Shown in pieces: positions 1 through 9,505 of a stretch of 64,000 bases of DNA. The translations under genes were made by a program, and so were the position numbers. The stretch is from Mycolicibacterium komossense (GTDB lineage Bacteria > Actinomycetota > Actinomycetes > Mycobacteriales > Mycobacteriaceae), in the NCBI RefSeq assembly GCF_025822605.1, contig NZ_JACKTY010000039.1:61152-125151 (forward strand). Reading direction: 5' to 3'. Every line of letters begins with the position of its first letter. The stretch's first letter is position 1. Below the pieces are notes generated by a model that did not search any database, was not told the origin of the DNA, and saw only the letters and a program-made list of their open reading frames with translations.

Positions 1-1482
1 GCACGTGATCCACCCGTCCGAACCGTAAGCCGCGCACTGCATCACGAAATTCGGACCGTCACACTGCGCGCCGCCAACCGACCTGCAGTCCACCTTGCCG
101 GGCGCTGACACCGTCCGCGCATCGCGGCTGGCGCCCCCGTACTGGTTCCAGTACGAGCTCAGCACACTGCCGGCAAAGAAGCAGGACGTCTCCGCTGTGC
201 CGCGACCCGCATGGCTGCCGAACCCGGCGGCATTGCGCAGCGAAAAACCGTCGTCACATGACTCGTGGCTCTCGCTGCTGTCACGTCCCAGCACCAAGGG
301 CGGTCGCACCGCAGACTGCGGCACCGGAGCGGGCGGTGGCGACGGTGGCTCGGTGCGGTTGGTCGGGGCCGGCAACGCCACGGTAGAGACACCCGCCGGA
401 CCGGTACTCGTGGGCGGCGCAGACTTCTGTTGGGCAAGTAATCCGATCACCACTCCGATCCCACCCAGCAGCAGAGCCGCTGCCACGGCGATGACGACAG
501 GTATCAGCCACGGTCGGCTCGATTGGTGGGAGATCTGTTGCGTTGCTTGCCAGCTCCGATCGCCCTGCCAGACTGGGTGCGGCCCGGACGGCGGCGCAGT
601 CAGCACCGCCTCCTGGGTTACCGCCATCGGGCCTGTGCTGGGCGCCTGGGCCCCGGAACGTAGGGCGCGCTCAGCGGCGCGGCCCAGCGCTCCGGCACTG
701 CCGTATCGGTCGTCGGGCTCCTTGGCCATGCCTCGGGCGATGACGTCATCGAAACTCGGCGGCACCCGATGATTAACCGCGCTGGGACGTGGCGGCGGTG
801 CGGACACATGAGCAGCGATCAGCTTCTCCATGCTGCTGACACCGAACGGCGTGTCCCCCGTCAACGCCTCGTAAAGCACGCCAGCCAACGAATACACGTC
901 AACCGCCGGCGTCGCCGGCAGGTCCTCGAATCGTTCCGGCGCCATGTAGCAGAACGAGCCGATCGCGCTCCCGGCCACCGTCAGGCGCGTCTCGCCAACA
1001 GTCTCGGCGATCCCGAAGTCCACGAGATACGCGAAATCGGCCGGTGTCACCAAGATGTTCTGCGGCTTGATATCCCGGTGGATCAGCCCTTGGGCATGGG
1101 CGGCGTCGAGCGCGACGCCGACCTGCGCGACGATGGCCACCGCGCGTGCGGGCTCAAGCGGTCCGCTCTTGAGCGCCTCGTGCAGATCCTGACCTTGAAC
1201 CAGGCGCATATCGATGAACAGATTGCCGTCTATCTCGCCCCAGTCGTGGATCGGGATGATGTGCGGCTCCTGCAGGCCGGCGGCGGCGTGGGACTCGCGC
1301 TGGAACCGCGCCCGGAACTGCTCATCGTGCGACAGCTGTTCAGGCAGGATTTTTAACGCAACGGAGCGGTTCTTGCTGGTGTCGTACGCCTCGTACACCT
1401 CTCCCATGCCACCTCGTCCGATCAAGGCGGTGAGCTTGTACTTGCCGAACATCGAACCGGTGCGCGACTGCGCTTCCACCAC
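1..1482 (-). CDS. Transmembrane Ser/Thr protein kinase, C-terminus cut by window edge
   Basis: Eukaryotic-type membrane Ser/Thr kinase that would phosphorylate cytoplasmic targets in response to an outside signal. The 494 codons in the window show a glycine loop (GRGGMGEVY), catalytic Lys at about residue 44 (VALKILP), HRDIKPQN near 135, DFG near 155 and YMAPER near 180. A single membrane helix lies at about 325-349 and is followed by a Pro/Thr-rich linker and a Cys-containing extracytoplasmic domain that runs off the window. Two adjacent in-frame GTG codons (1482 and 1479) follow a strong GGAGGGGG ribosome site, so either may be the start. It differs from the two PknF-like kinases nearby in its N-terminus and outer domain. 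The ligand cannot be inferred. Confidence 0.92.
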   Translation of the reverse strand, partial: MVEAQSRTGSMFGKYKLTALIGRGGMGEVYEAYDTSKNRSVALKILPEQLSHDEQFRARFQRESHAAAGLQEPHIIPIHDWGEIDGNLFIDMRLVQGQDLHEALKSGPLEPARAVAIVAQVGVALDAAHAQGLIHRDIKPQNILVTPADFAYLVDFGIAETVGETRLTVAGSAIGSFCYMAPERFEDLPATPAVDVYSLAGVLYEALTGDTPFGVSSMEKLIAAHVSAPPPRPSAVNHRVPPSFDDVIARGMAKEPDDRYGSAGALGRAAERALRSGAQAPSTGPMAVTQEAVLTAPPSGPHPVWQGDRSWQATQQISHQSSRPWLIPVVIAVAAALLLGGIGVVIGLLAQQKSAPPTSTGPAGVSTVALPAPTNRTEPPSPPPAPVPQSAVRPPLVLGRDSSESHESCDDGFSLRNAAGFGSHAGRGTAETSCFFAGSVLSSYWNQYGGASRDARTVSAPGKVDCRSVGGAQCDGPNFVMQCAAYGSDGWITC

Positions 1483-1721
1483 GTCCCCCTCCTCACATAC
1501 GACACGCAGTATCCGTCCCCGCACCACGATGCGCGCGCGTATGCCCGCGATTTGAGCAATGTCACCTATCGCGGAGCCGCATCGCTTTCCACGACAGCCA
1601 TCGGCGAAACGATCGGTTAACCACCGTGTATCCGCACTTTCAGCTAACGTGCCGAGGTGAGTCAGCCTGGCCTGGAATTGCCACGAGCTCGGCCGACGCG
1701 GTTCTACCGGGAGGGGGTTCC

Positions 1722-2306
1722 ATGAGCTATCCACCTAGTCCCGACCAATATGGCGGGCAGCCGGGCGCGCACTGGCAGGGCACGCCCCCCGGTGTGCGAG
1801 CTCCTGCTGGGCGTGGATTGCCGTTCTACGCCCACGTGGGAGTCGTCGTCCTTGGGGTGGTGAGCTTCTTCCTCGGGTTTGCGCCCTACGCGAAGGTCAA
1901 CCCCGAGGGTCAGCCGTCGGGCGGCACGTCGGTCACCTTCTTCGACAATGCCGCCGGTGGTGTCGGTGTCGCAGGCCTAGCGCTGCTACTTGCGTCGGCC
2001 GCCATCGCTGCGTTCGGTCTGTTGCCCGGCCAAGCTCGCAACGAATCCGTCGTTGCGGGACTGGCTGTTTCGGGATTCGCGTCGCTGCTGTTCCTGTTGA
2101 TCGGTCTGGAGAACTTACTCGAAGCAGGCGTCGGACTGATCCTCGTCCTGGTCGCCGCATTCCTCCAGGCCGCGAGCGCAGTAGCGAGCATCCTGGCACA
2201 GCAGCCCTACCCTCCTGCACCTCCGTACGGCGGAGCGCCATCGCCCTACAATGGTCCCGGACCGACTAATTTCCGGCCCGGAGATGATCGTTTTCGCCGC
2301 GGATGA
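1722..2306 (+). CDS. DUF5336-like four-helix membrane protein
   Basis: Small integral membrane protein of 194 residues. A Pro/Gly/Tyr-rich cytoplasmic-like head (about 1-30) is followed by four hydrophobic segments (about 37-57, 82-102, 113-133 and 139-160) and a Pro/Tyr/Gly-rich tail. This layout matches the mycobacterial Rv0954-type (DUF5336) proteins linked to the envelope. The ATG at 1722 follows GGGAGGGGG. An in-frame upstream ATG at 1626 lacks a ribosome site and would add non-family sequence. The gene overlaps the next by 4 bp, so it is probably the first gene of a three-gene operon with the lipoprotein peptidase and the DUF4333 protein. The function is unknown. Confidence 0.8.
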   Translation: MSYPPSPDQYGGQPGAHWQGTPPGVRAPAGRGLPFYAHVGVVVLGVVSFFLGFAPYAKVNPEGQPSGGTSVTFFDNAAGGVGVAGLALLLASAAIAAFGLLPGQARNESVVAGLAVSGFASLLFLLIGLENLLEAGVGLILVLVAAFLQAASAVASILAQQPYPPAPPYGGAPSPYNGPGPTNFRPGDDRFRRG

Positions 2307-3775
2307 GATTCTCTGTGCTGCAACGCTCTTGGCGTAGTTGGCCGTTGCCGCTGTTCGCCTTAGTGTGCGCGGCACTTACCGCGAGCTGCAGCCCGACGGT
2401 GATCGACGGGCACGCCGCCTCCATGCTTTATGATCCCGATCGCGTGAGTGGACTACCTGCAGTCGGCGGTCCGAACGGCGTCCGCTACAACGCGCCCCGG
2501 CCGGTTGGTGAGGTCGAGGGCACGAACAACGGTGACGACGATCGACTGGCGCTACTGGCAGCCAACGATATTGAAGAATTCTGGACAAAGAGCTTCCCGT
2601 CATCATTCGGAGGGCGACCCTTCGTACCGGTCGAAACGCTCATTTCCTACGACTCCACAAATGCTCGATTGTCCCCGATCTTTTGCGGACAGGACACTTA
2701 CGGCTCCCCGAATGCTCATTACTGCTCTATCAACGACTCCCTGGCCTGGGACCGTGGATCACTGATACCGGGGGCCCGGCAGTTCTACAGTGATATCGCC
2801 GCTGTAGGGATACTCGCGCACGAGTTCGGCCACGCCGTTCAGCATAGGGCTGGGCTCGTTGATGAATCGACGCCAGGACTCGTCAGGGAGCAACAAGCCG
2901 ACTGTTTCGCCGGGGTGTACCTGCGGTGGGTAGCGGACGGACGTTCCACTCGATTCACCTTGAACACCACCGATGGACTCGACCGTGTGCTTGCCGGTGC
3001 ACTGTACGGACGCGATGCACCCGACCAATACGAAGGTACCTACCAGGGGCACGGCTCGGCACTGGACCGCATCGGTGCTTTCCAAGAGGGCTTCGATGCG
3101 GGGGCGGCCACATGCTCTGCCATCGATACTCACGAGATAGCGATGCGCCAAAAGGGATTGCCGCAATCCTTGCAATACGACTATGCGAGCGCGACGCCAG
3201 GTGAGACGCCCATCGACGACGACAGCTTGGCTACCTTGATGGAGTTATTAGGGCAGATCTTCCACCCAAAAAGCGCGCCAGCCCTAACCGTCGGCGGCAC
3301 ACCGGCTTGCCCTGATGCCAAGCCGAGTCCACCGGCGTCCTACTGCCCCAGCACCAACACCATCAATGTGGACCTCGCAGCGCTGCAGCAGATCGGCGCC
3401 TATAGCGACGAAAAATCGAACTCAACCATCCTGCGCGGAGACGACACTGCTTTCTCCATTGTGACATCGCGATACATGCTCGCCATGCAGCATGAACGGA
3501 GTCTGTCGCTAACCGGCGACGCAGCGGCGCTGCGTACCGCATGCCTCACCGGCGTCGCGCAGCGAAACATGGCGCAGAACGTGTCACTTCCCTCAGGCAG
3601 AGCAATGGTCCTTGCCGCCGGAGATCTTGACGAGGCTGTCTCTGGTCTCCTAGTAAAACCGATTGTCGCTAGTGACACCAACGGCACCACAGTGCCCGCG
3701 GGGTTTACTCGGATCTTTGCCTTCAGGTCTGGGCTCATGGGTGACGACGAGCAGTGCTACCAGCGGTTCCCATGA
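2303..3775 (+). CDS. Predicted lipoprotein, neutral zinc metallopeptidase-like
   Basis: A 490-residue exported protein. The N-terminus has a basic start, a hydrophobic stretch and a lipobox-like LTASC (Cys at about residue 29), which predicts a lipoprotein on the outer face of the membrane. The segment ILAHEFGHAVQHR (about 171-183) carries the HExxH zinc site. A following REQQADCFAG has the downstream acidic ligand expected of the YpfJ-like putative neutral zinc metallopeptidase family. The C-terminal half is specific and Cys-containing and may hold substrate or bind the wall. It overlaps the DUF5336 gene by 4 bp and the DUF4333 gene by 4 bp, so translation is coupled. The substrate is unknown. 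Confidence 0.82.
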   Translation: MRFSVLQRSWRSWPLPLFALVCAALTASCSPTVIDGHAASMLYDPDRVSGLPAVGGPNGVRYNAPRPVGEVEGTNNGDDDRLALLAANDIEEFWTKSFPSSFGGRPFVPVETLISYDSTNARLSPIFCGQDTYGSPNAHYCSINDSLAWDRGSLIPGARQFYSDIAAVGILAHEFGHAVQHRAGLVDESTPGLVREQQADCFAGVYLRWVADGRSTRFTLNTTDGLDRVLAGALYGRDAPDQYEGTYQGHGSALDRIGAFQEGFDAGAATCSAIDTHEIAMRQKGLPQSLQYDYASATPGETPIDDDSLATLMELLGQIFHPKSAPALTVGGTPACPDAKPSPPASYCPSTNTINVDLAALQQIGAYSDEKSNSTILRGDDTAFSIVTSRYMLAMQHERSLSLTGDAAALRTACLTGVAQRNMAQNVSLPSGRAMVLAAGDLDEAVSGLLVKPIVASDTNGTTVPAGFTRIFAFRSGLMGDDEQCYQRFP

Positions 3776-4428
3776 CCGGCCCTCCCCGCGGTGAATGGGA
3801 CAAGACCCAAGACTTTCATCACCACCCCCGCCCGGATTCTCCCGCCGAGACACGTCGGAATCCTCGACCACCCTTGGACCCCAAACCACCTCGGCAAGCG
3901 CCCCCGCCCCGGCCTGTGCCGCAGAACCGGCCACCTAGCGACGGGTCGCCTATGCCCTCGCCGGCCGCAACTCCGTGGTATCTGCAGCAGCCACAGCGGC
4001 AGCCGCCGTCGGCGCACATCCCCGCGCCCACCAGGAATATCGCTGCACCACAACATGTATCGACTCCCCCTGGTAAGTGGCGGCAGCGCAGAGGGCTCAT
4101 CCGGCGTTCACTCATCGGTGTGGGCGTGATTGTCGTCCTCGTCGAGGCGGTGGTGCTGCTCAGTGGCGTGTCCCAGCTCGGCGTGCTCGGCGGCACCCAG
4201 CTCAATGTCACGAAAGTCCAAGTAGGAGTCCAACAAATCCTGGCTGACCCCGCCAGCGGCTACGGCGCGAACGCCGTGACAGAGGTCAGCTGCAACGACG
4301 GCCGCAACCCGAGCGCAACCAAGGGAACATTCTTCAACTGCGCGGTAACGGTCAACGGTGTTAAAAGGCAAGTCGCCGTTTTAGTCTCCGATGACAACGG
4401 CCGCTACGAGGTTGATCGGCCGCGCTAG
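3772..4428 (+). CDS. DUF4333 membrane-anchored protein
   Basis: A 218-residue protein. The first 105 residues are rich in Pro, Arg and Gln and lack obvious structure. A membrane helix follows at about 112-132, then a short extracytoplasmic domain. That domain has the DUF4333 pattern: VQQILADPASGYGA, VSCNDGRNP, FNCAV and a final DDNGRYEV. Two Cys (in VSCND and FNCAV) probably form a disulphide. The ATG at 3772 overlaps the peptidase stop as ATGA. DUF4333 domains are common next to or fused with mycobacterial kinases and envelope proteins, which fits the two convergent or flanking kinase genes. No enzymatic role is known. Confidence 0.82.
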   Translation: MTGPPRGEWDKTQDFHHHPRPDSPAETRRNPRPPLDPKPPRQAPPPRPVPQNRPPSDGSPMPSPAATPWYLQQPQRQPPSAHIPAPTRNIAAPQHVSTPPGKWRQRRGLIRRSLIGVGVIVVLVEAVVLLSGVSQLGVLGGTQLNVTKVQVGVQQILADPASGYGANAVTEVSCNDGRNPSATKGTFFNCAVTVNGVKRQVAVLVSDDNGRYEVDRPR

Positions 4429-4477
4429 GCTTGTCAGGTAGGCGATGCCGAGGCGAGTGAACCCTCGACGCAGGATG

Positions 4478-5962
4478 TCATGACGCCGACTCGACCGCCG
4501 ACTCGTCGGCCACCACCTCGCCGTTCTGCACGATCTGCAGTCCGGACCTGCTTACCTCGTAGCGCGTCCCGTCAGAGGAGTTGATGGCGACGAATCCATC
4601 GCTACTCGGCTGCACCGTATTCAGCTCCAACGTGGCTCCGTCGGAAATCCGATAACCTCGGTAATACGCACCGCCAGAAGAACTCTGGCAAATAACCAGC
4701 GCCGACTCCGGAGTGCGCAGAATAAATTCGGCAAGGTCAGCATCCGCGCAGCGTGCCGCCCCGTTGAAGGTCACGAACCCGTGGATATCGGCATCGTCGA
4801 GCACCATCGGCGGCGCAGACGTGATCGGCGGCAGTGCCGTCACCGCCGATGGCACGGTCACTGTGACTGGCGGCGCCGGAAGGGGCGAGCTGGTCTGACT
4901 GGCCGACGAGGGCACCCGCAGTGGCGGCTCAGCCTTGGGCCCGTTGCGCGACAACAGCACGCCGACCAACACGGCAGCGACTGCGAGAAGTGCACCGAGC
5001 CCGGCCAGAGCCCACACCAGCGGGCGAACGCCCGATCGGGGCTCAGTTTCGTAGGCTTGGGGCGGCGCCGTCCGCACGGGCGCCTGCATGGTAGGTGCCA
5101 CCGCCGCGGTGACGTGGCGCTGCCGCGCCGAATCGTTGCGCAGCGCAGTCACGAACTCCTGGCAATTCTCGAACCGGTCGCCTGGATGTTCGGCCATTGC
5201 ACGCCCCATCGCCGCGTCGAGGGCGGACAGGTCAGGGCGGGCATCTGACAGTCGCGGAACTGGGCCGCTGAGCCGACGGCTGATCACCACCGCCGGATTG
5301 GAATGGGCGTACGGCGCGTTACCGGTCAGCAGATGAAAAGCCGTCGCCGCCAACGCATATTGGTCGGCGCGGTGATCGACCGTCCCGTCCACCAACTGCT
5401 CTGGGGCTGCGTAACTAACCGTACCCACGGTCATGTTGGTCGCCGTCAGACCACTGACGTCATCGAGCCTGCGTGCGATCCCGAAATCTGCGAGGAGCAC
5501 CCGCCGCGTCCCATTTGCTGGGTCCGTGAGAAGGATATTGGCGGGTTTGACGTCGCGATGCAGCAGTCCCCGACCGTGCGCGTAGTCCAGAGCATCGGCA
5601 ATCGCCGCCACGATCGTCAGCGCTTCGTCCCTCGGCATTCCCGTGGGAAAGTGTTCGCGCAGAAGCCTTCCGGCATCAGTGCCCTCGACGTAATCCATCG
5701 AGATCCAGAGTTGGCCGTCACACTCCCCGCGATCGTGGACTCCGACGATATGGGGATGCCACAGCGCGGCCACAGCGTCGGCTTCACGATCGAACCGGCG
5801 GCGATAATCGGTGTCATCGCCGAGGCCCCGCGGCAGCACCTTCAGGGCATCGTTGCGCGTCAACCGCGGGTGCCTGACGAGGTAGACCTCGCCCATTCCG
5901 CCCGACCCCAGTAACCCGAGCACCGTGAAGCCGGCAAAGACGGTCCCAGTGGTCAACGGCAT
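4478..5962 (-). CDS. PknF-like transmembrane Ser/Thr protein kinase
   Basis: A 494-residue membrane kinase very close in layout to mycobacterial PknF. It has the glycine loop GSGGMGEVYL, catalytic Lys about 41 (DALKVLP), HRDVKPANIL near 135, DFGIARR near 159, and the activation segment TATNMTVGTVSYAAPEQ with candidate autophosphorylation threonines. One membrane helix lies at about 314-338. A Ser/Pro linker and an outer domain of about 100 residues with two Cys follow. I chose the ATG at 5962 because the protein then starts MPLTTG like PknF. An upstream ATG at 6022 adds unrelated residues. It converges on the DUF4333 gene and is divergent from the gene at 6123. Confidence 0.93.
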   Translation of the reverse strand: MPLTTGTVFAGFTVLGLLGSGGMGEVYLVRHPRLTRNDALKVLPRGLGDDTDYRRRFDREADAVAALWHPHIVGVHDRGECDGQLWISMDYVEGTDAGRLLREHFPTGMPRDEALTIVAAIADALDYAHGRGLLHRDVKPANILLTDPANGTRRVLLADFGIARRLDDVSGLTATNMTVGTVSYAAPEQLVDGTVDHRADQYALAATAFHLLTGNAPYAHSNPAVVISRRLSGPVPRLSDARPDLSALDAAMGRAMAEHPGDRFENCQEFVTALRNDSARQRHVTAAVAPTMQAPVRTAPPQAYETEPRSGVRPLVWALAGLGALLAVAAVLVGVLLSRNGPKAEPPLRVPSSASQTSSPLPAPPVTVTVPSAVTALPPITSAPPMVLDDADIHGFVTFNGAARCADADLAEFILRTPESALVICQSSSGGAYYRGYRISDGATLELNTVQPSSDGFVAINSSDGTRYEVSRSGLQIVQNGEVVADESAVESAS

Positions 5963-6122
5963 GGCGGGATGATACCGACACTCACCGGAGGGGACGGCCA
6001 CTCCAGTGCCATTGGACCGCACTCACGAAGCACGATTCTCCGGACCCCCGACAGATGTCGGAACACAGAGCTACGCTGCGAATCGCAACTAGGGTGCAGA
6101 ACGCCGTGAGGGGGAAGAAGGC

Positions 6123-6653
6123 GTGCTCGAGCTTAAGACGAGAACGCGCAGGCACACGCCTCGCCGTGCATTACCCACCATCGCGCTCGCAGTCGCGCTG
6201 GGTCTTCTGATCGGTATGGCCGTCATGCGCATCGTCATAGATCAGCCCATACAGATCACGGCGGCTACGACACCGCCCTCGCCCGTCCCCGGTCCAGGTC
6301 AATGGATCACCGATCCCGAAGCGCACTCGGCCCACAACGAGATACTCGTTGCCCCGCCCGCCGGCGACGCGCAGCCCGGCCAGGTTCTACCCGGCCCACC
6401 ACCGCCGCCCAGCGAATTCGGCGACGGCACCTTCACCGTCTGGACCGACATCAGCCCCGGGACATACCGGTCGACGCCGGCCCCCTCCGGCGGCTCCCCC
6501 TGCACTTGGCAACGCCTCTCGGGATTCACCGGCGCCGCCGACGAAGTCATCGCTAGTGGCGTCGCCGCCGGTGACGTGCAGACGGTCGTCATCAGCCCGA
6601 CCGATCAAATGTTCCACTCGCAGGCCTGCACACTGTGGCAGCGAGTCAACTAA
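6123..6653 (+). CDS. Membrane-anchored extracytoplasmic protein, function unknown
   Basis: A 176-residue protein starting at GTG 6123 after GAGGGGGAAGAAG. A basic head is followed by one hydrophobic helix (about 16-38), a Pro-rich linker and a compact C-terminal domain with the segments GDGTFTVWTDISPGTYRS, CTWQRLSGF and a final ACTLWQRV. I recall this domain type from actinobacterial surface proteins, where PGTYRS and CxWxRLSGF are conserved; I know no function for it. Two Cys could form a disulphide outside the cell. It is divergent from the PknF-like kinase across about 160 bp, which suggests a shared control region and a possible role as kinase target or sensor partner. Confidence 0.75.
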   Translation: MLELKTRTRRHTPRRALPTIALAVALGLLIGMAVMRIVIDQPIQITAATTPPSPVPGPGQWITDPEAHSAHNEILVAPPAGDAQPGQVLPGPPPPPSEFGDGTFTVWTDISPGTYRSTPAPSGGSPCTWQRLSGFTGAADEVIASGVAAGDVQTVVISPTDQMFHSQACTLWQRVN

Positions 6654-6819
6654 GCCCTCTGCACGCGTATCACTGATGAAAGCTCGGCCTTATTCGTGCG
6701 CGATGACCGCGGCCCTGCCAAGCCCTTCTCGCAAGCCGCTTCGCAGTGAATCGCTTGGTAATCGGGCTAATGGTGACCGGCCATGATCGGGTGGGTCTCT
6801 GGGCCAGCGGGAGAATCAG

Positions 6820-7632
6820 CTAGCCACCTTCCTCAATTCTTGAGACGACATCACTGGCCTCTGGCCCGCAAATCTTCTGCAGATTCACCGGGCCTGCCTC
6901 CAGCAGATCCTCGATACGTTGTCGTAGGTCTCCCGAGGTGACATGGGCGTAGAGGTTCGCACCCGGGCATGCGGTGTCCGCAAAATTCCGGTGGCCGCCC
7001 AGCGTGTCGGTGCTGATCTGAAAGTTCTGCGTGGCCCAGGCGAACGCCACAGCGGCACCTTGAAGTTGCTCGTCGGTGACATCCTCTTGGTCGAAGTCGC
7101 CTTCGCAGAGGACCAGGAAGTGGCCGGTCGGGTTGTAGGTTGTCGCGGTGTCACCGACCAGCGTCGGATCCCGTAGCTCGTAGATGTTCCCGTTGCGGTC
7201 AACGCTGACGTGGTAGGCGATGTCGATCCAGCCCAGCTGGTCTTGGTGATAGTGCTGGTGCTGGCGAAGTCGCGCTGGGGCAAGTCTGTTATCGCCGAGG
7301 ACGACTGCGGTGTGATGCAACGTCATTCGGTTGATGGTGTGCTTTACCCCGCCGGGGCGCGCCGGCTGAGCACGCCAGGCGTCCCGGCACAGGAGGTCAG
7401 CAGTGACTGGGGCCGGAGTGACCACCGGTGCAGGTGCCAGCGGCGGCTGGGCGGGTTCGGCGCTGACAGCGAGAACCGACGCCGTCGGGGCCGGCGGAGA
7501 TTTCGGGGGAAGTCGTTGTGCGCACGCGCTAGCGGTGGCGGCCAGGGCCGCGCCGCCGGCGAGCTGAATTAACCGGCGGCGCGTCACGGCATCCGGACTG
7601 TCGCCGCTCCTTTTGTGCTCGGACGCGTCCAT
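6820..7632 (-). CDS. Tat-exported N-acetylmuramoyl-L-alanine amidase (PGRP/amidase_2 fold)
   Basis: Predicted peptidoglycan amidase that cuts the MurNAc-L-Ala bond in the periplasm. The 270-residue product has a twin-arginine signal (RRRLIQLAGG, about 18-27) and a hydrophobic stretch ending TASAC, so it may also be a lipoprotein. The amidase domain spans about 95-240. Zinc ligands are visible as His in TLHHT (about 106), His in GGHRNF (about 214) and Cys in TACPG (about 222). I start it at ATG 7632, which places the Tat motif near the N-terminus. It is divergent from a PknF-like kinase, a plausible link between wall turnover and signalling. Confidence 0.88.
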   Translation of the reverse strand: MDASEHKRSGDSPDAVTRRRLIQLAGGAALAATASACAQRLPPKSPPAPTASVLAVSAEPAQPPLAPAPVVTPAPVTADLLCRDAWRAQPARPGGVKHTINRMTLHHTAVVLGDNRLAPARLRQHQHYHQDQLGWIDIAYHVSVDRNGNIYELRDPTLVGDTATTYNPTGHFLVLCEGDFDQEDVTDEQLQGAAVAFAWATQNFQISTDTLGGHRNFADTACPGANLYAHVTSGDLRQRIEDLLEAGPVNLQKICGPEASDVVSRIEEGG

Positions 7633-7782
7633 GGCAGCGACGATACGGGTGCCGTCACCGTGCCAGTGAGGCTTTCGCAACCCTGGCGGGGAAGCACTCG
7701 CTTGCCCCCGAGACAATTTCACCGGTTGAGGCAACGTCAGCATTCCGCAAGCCCATGACGATGCGCTCGGTACGATGCGCGC

Positions 7783-9321
7783 ATGCCCATCGCTGATGGT
7801 GCGGTATTCGCTGAATATCGCATCCTTCGCTTACTGGGTACCGGGGGGATGGGCGAGGTCTACCTTGTGCAGCACCCGCGGTTACCCCGACGCGAAGCAC
7901 TCAAGATCCTGCCGTCCGGAGTCAGCGCCGATAGCGAATACCGTCAGCGGTTCGCACGCGAGGCTGACATCGCCGCCGCTCTCTGGCACCCCCACGTCGT
8001 CGCGGTCCACGATCGGGGGGAACACGACGGGCAGCTGTGGATCACGATGGACTTCGTCGAGGGCACCGACGCTGCTCAACTCATGCGCGATCGGTACCCG
8101 CACGGAATGCCAACCAAAGACGTGTTCGAAATCGTCGCCGCAGTCGCTGAAGCACTGGACTACGCCCACGAACGCTATCTACTGCACCGCGACGTGAAGC
8201 CGGCGAACATCCTCATCACCGACCCGCGCTACGGTGATCGCAGAATCCTATTGGCCGACTTCGGGATTGCCCGAGCGACCAACGAGACCAGCGGCCTGAC
8301 CGCGACCAACATGACGGTCGGATCAGTAGCCTACGCAGCACCAGAACAACTCATGGGAACCACACTGGACGGCCGGGCAGATCAATACGCGTTGGCCTGC
8401 ACCGCATTTCACCTCCTGACCGGCCAACCGCCGTTCGCCAACTCGAATCCGGCTGTCGTGATCGGCAACCACCTGTCGTCGCCACCCCCGCGGCTGCGAA
8501 GCCGTATCGCTGACCTAGGGTCGATCGACGCCGTACTGGCCAGGGCGATGGCGAAAGAACCATTCCAACGATTCGACACCTGCCGTGAATTCGCCGCCGC
8601 TCTCGCCACACGCGAGGAAGGCACGGTCAGTCCGACCGCTGACACGCAACTAGCAGCACGAGCCGCCGAGTCGCCGCAGCGGACCGACGCGAGTGCGCCG
8701 TCGACGCCATCTAGCCCGCGTGCCACCTCGACAGCGCGGCGCGCCGCCCTAATCGCCGGTGGAATTGCCGCCCTGCTCGCCGTCGGCCTGGTTGCTTTCA
8801 TCGGCGCACGTTTGGGCCAGCCGCAGTCCGCCCCGCCAACCGAAATTCCACCCGCCAGTCCCGTGCCGCCGTCATCGGGGCTGGCGTCGACGATGTCGTC
8901 CGTGCCTATATCGACTTCAAAGTCGCTGCCCGCGAGCAGCACTCCCCCGAAGTCGTCTCCGCCGCCATCTTCGGCACCGCCGCCACCAACCGGCGACCTA
9001 GGCCTACGGACACCGATCAGTTCCCCGCGCTGCAACGGCCAAGGGATCGTGATTTTGGGCTCCGTGACTACCCCGGGGCTGTATGCCGCTGGCGTGCAAC
9101 GTCTGCTAGATGCTCACCCCGGCGCGTTCTACCTACGCACCGATCGAGCGTGTCCATCGCTGCGCAAGGCGACAGATGAGGGAAATCCGATCTACGCCGT
9201 CTTCAATCTCGGCGGACGGACGGAGCGTGAGGTGTGCGCTGCAGTGAATGCTGTCGGCGGAAACGCCTACGGGAAATGGCTAGACACGACAACCGATCCT
9301 GGGTTCATCATCCCGTGCTGA
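7783..9321 (+). CDS. PknF-like transmembrane Ser/Thr protein kinase
   Basis: A 512-residue membrane kinase. The kinase domain (1-270) has GTGGMGEVYL, catalytic Lys about 41 (EALKILP), HRDVKPANIL near 135, DFGIARA near 159 and TATNMTVGSVAYAAPEQ. A membrane helix lies at about 320-343, followed by a long Ser/Pro linker (about 345-400) and an outer domain of about 110 residues with Cys pairs. The outer domain ends with a Cys at the very C-terminus. The kinase half is clearly related to the kinase at 4478-5962, but the outer domains differ, which suggests duplication followed by sensor replacement. It starts at ATG 7783 and is divergent from the amidase gene across 150 bp. Confidence 0.93.
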   Translation: MPIADGAVFAEYRILRLLGTGGMGEVYLVQHPRLPRREALKILPSGVSADSEYRQRFAREADIAAALWHPHVVAVHDRGEHDGQLWITMDFVEGTDAAQLMRDRYPHGMPTKDVFEIVAAVAEALDYAHERYLLHRDVKPANILITDPRYGDRRILLADFGIARATNETSGLTATNMTVGSVAYAAPEQLMGTTLDGRADQYALACTAFHLLTGQPPFANSNPAVVIGNHLSSPPPRLRSRIADLGSIDAVLARAMAKEPFQRFDTCREFAAALATREEGTVSPTADTQLAARAAESPQRTDASAPSTPSSPRATSTARRAALIAGGIAALLAVGLVAFIGARLGQPQSAPPTEIPPASPVPPSSGLASTMSSVPISTSKSLPASSTPPKSSPPPSSAPPPPTGDLGLRTPISSPRCNGQGIVILGSVTTPGLYAAGVQRLLDAHPGAFYLRTDRACPSLRKATDEGNPIYAVFNLGGRTEREVCAAVNAVGGNAYGKWLDTTTDPGFIIPC

Positions 9322-9505
9322 GCGGTTGTCAGCTCACACCCGCCCTCAGGCGGAACCTGCGAGTCGAAGATCGCAGGGCCGCCCTACCTTTTCGGCGTCC
9401 TGTCGTATTCCACTACGGCGGCCGACCGCGCTATCGAACATGCCAAGATGTTGCAGCACAGCAAGTCGCCATCTATAGGAGTTGGCGACATTCGTGATTC
9501 GCGAC

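Noticed and set aside
9322..9505. Terminator after the second PknF-like kinase (CCGCC/GGCGG around CTCA)
   Set aside because: The stem is only 5 bp and no U-run follows; too weak to list.
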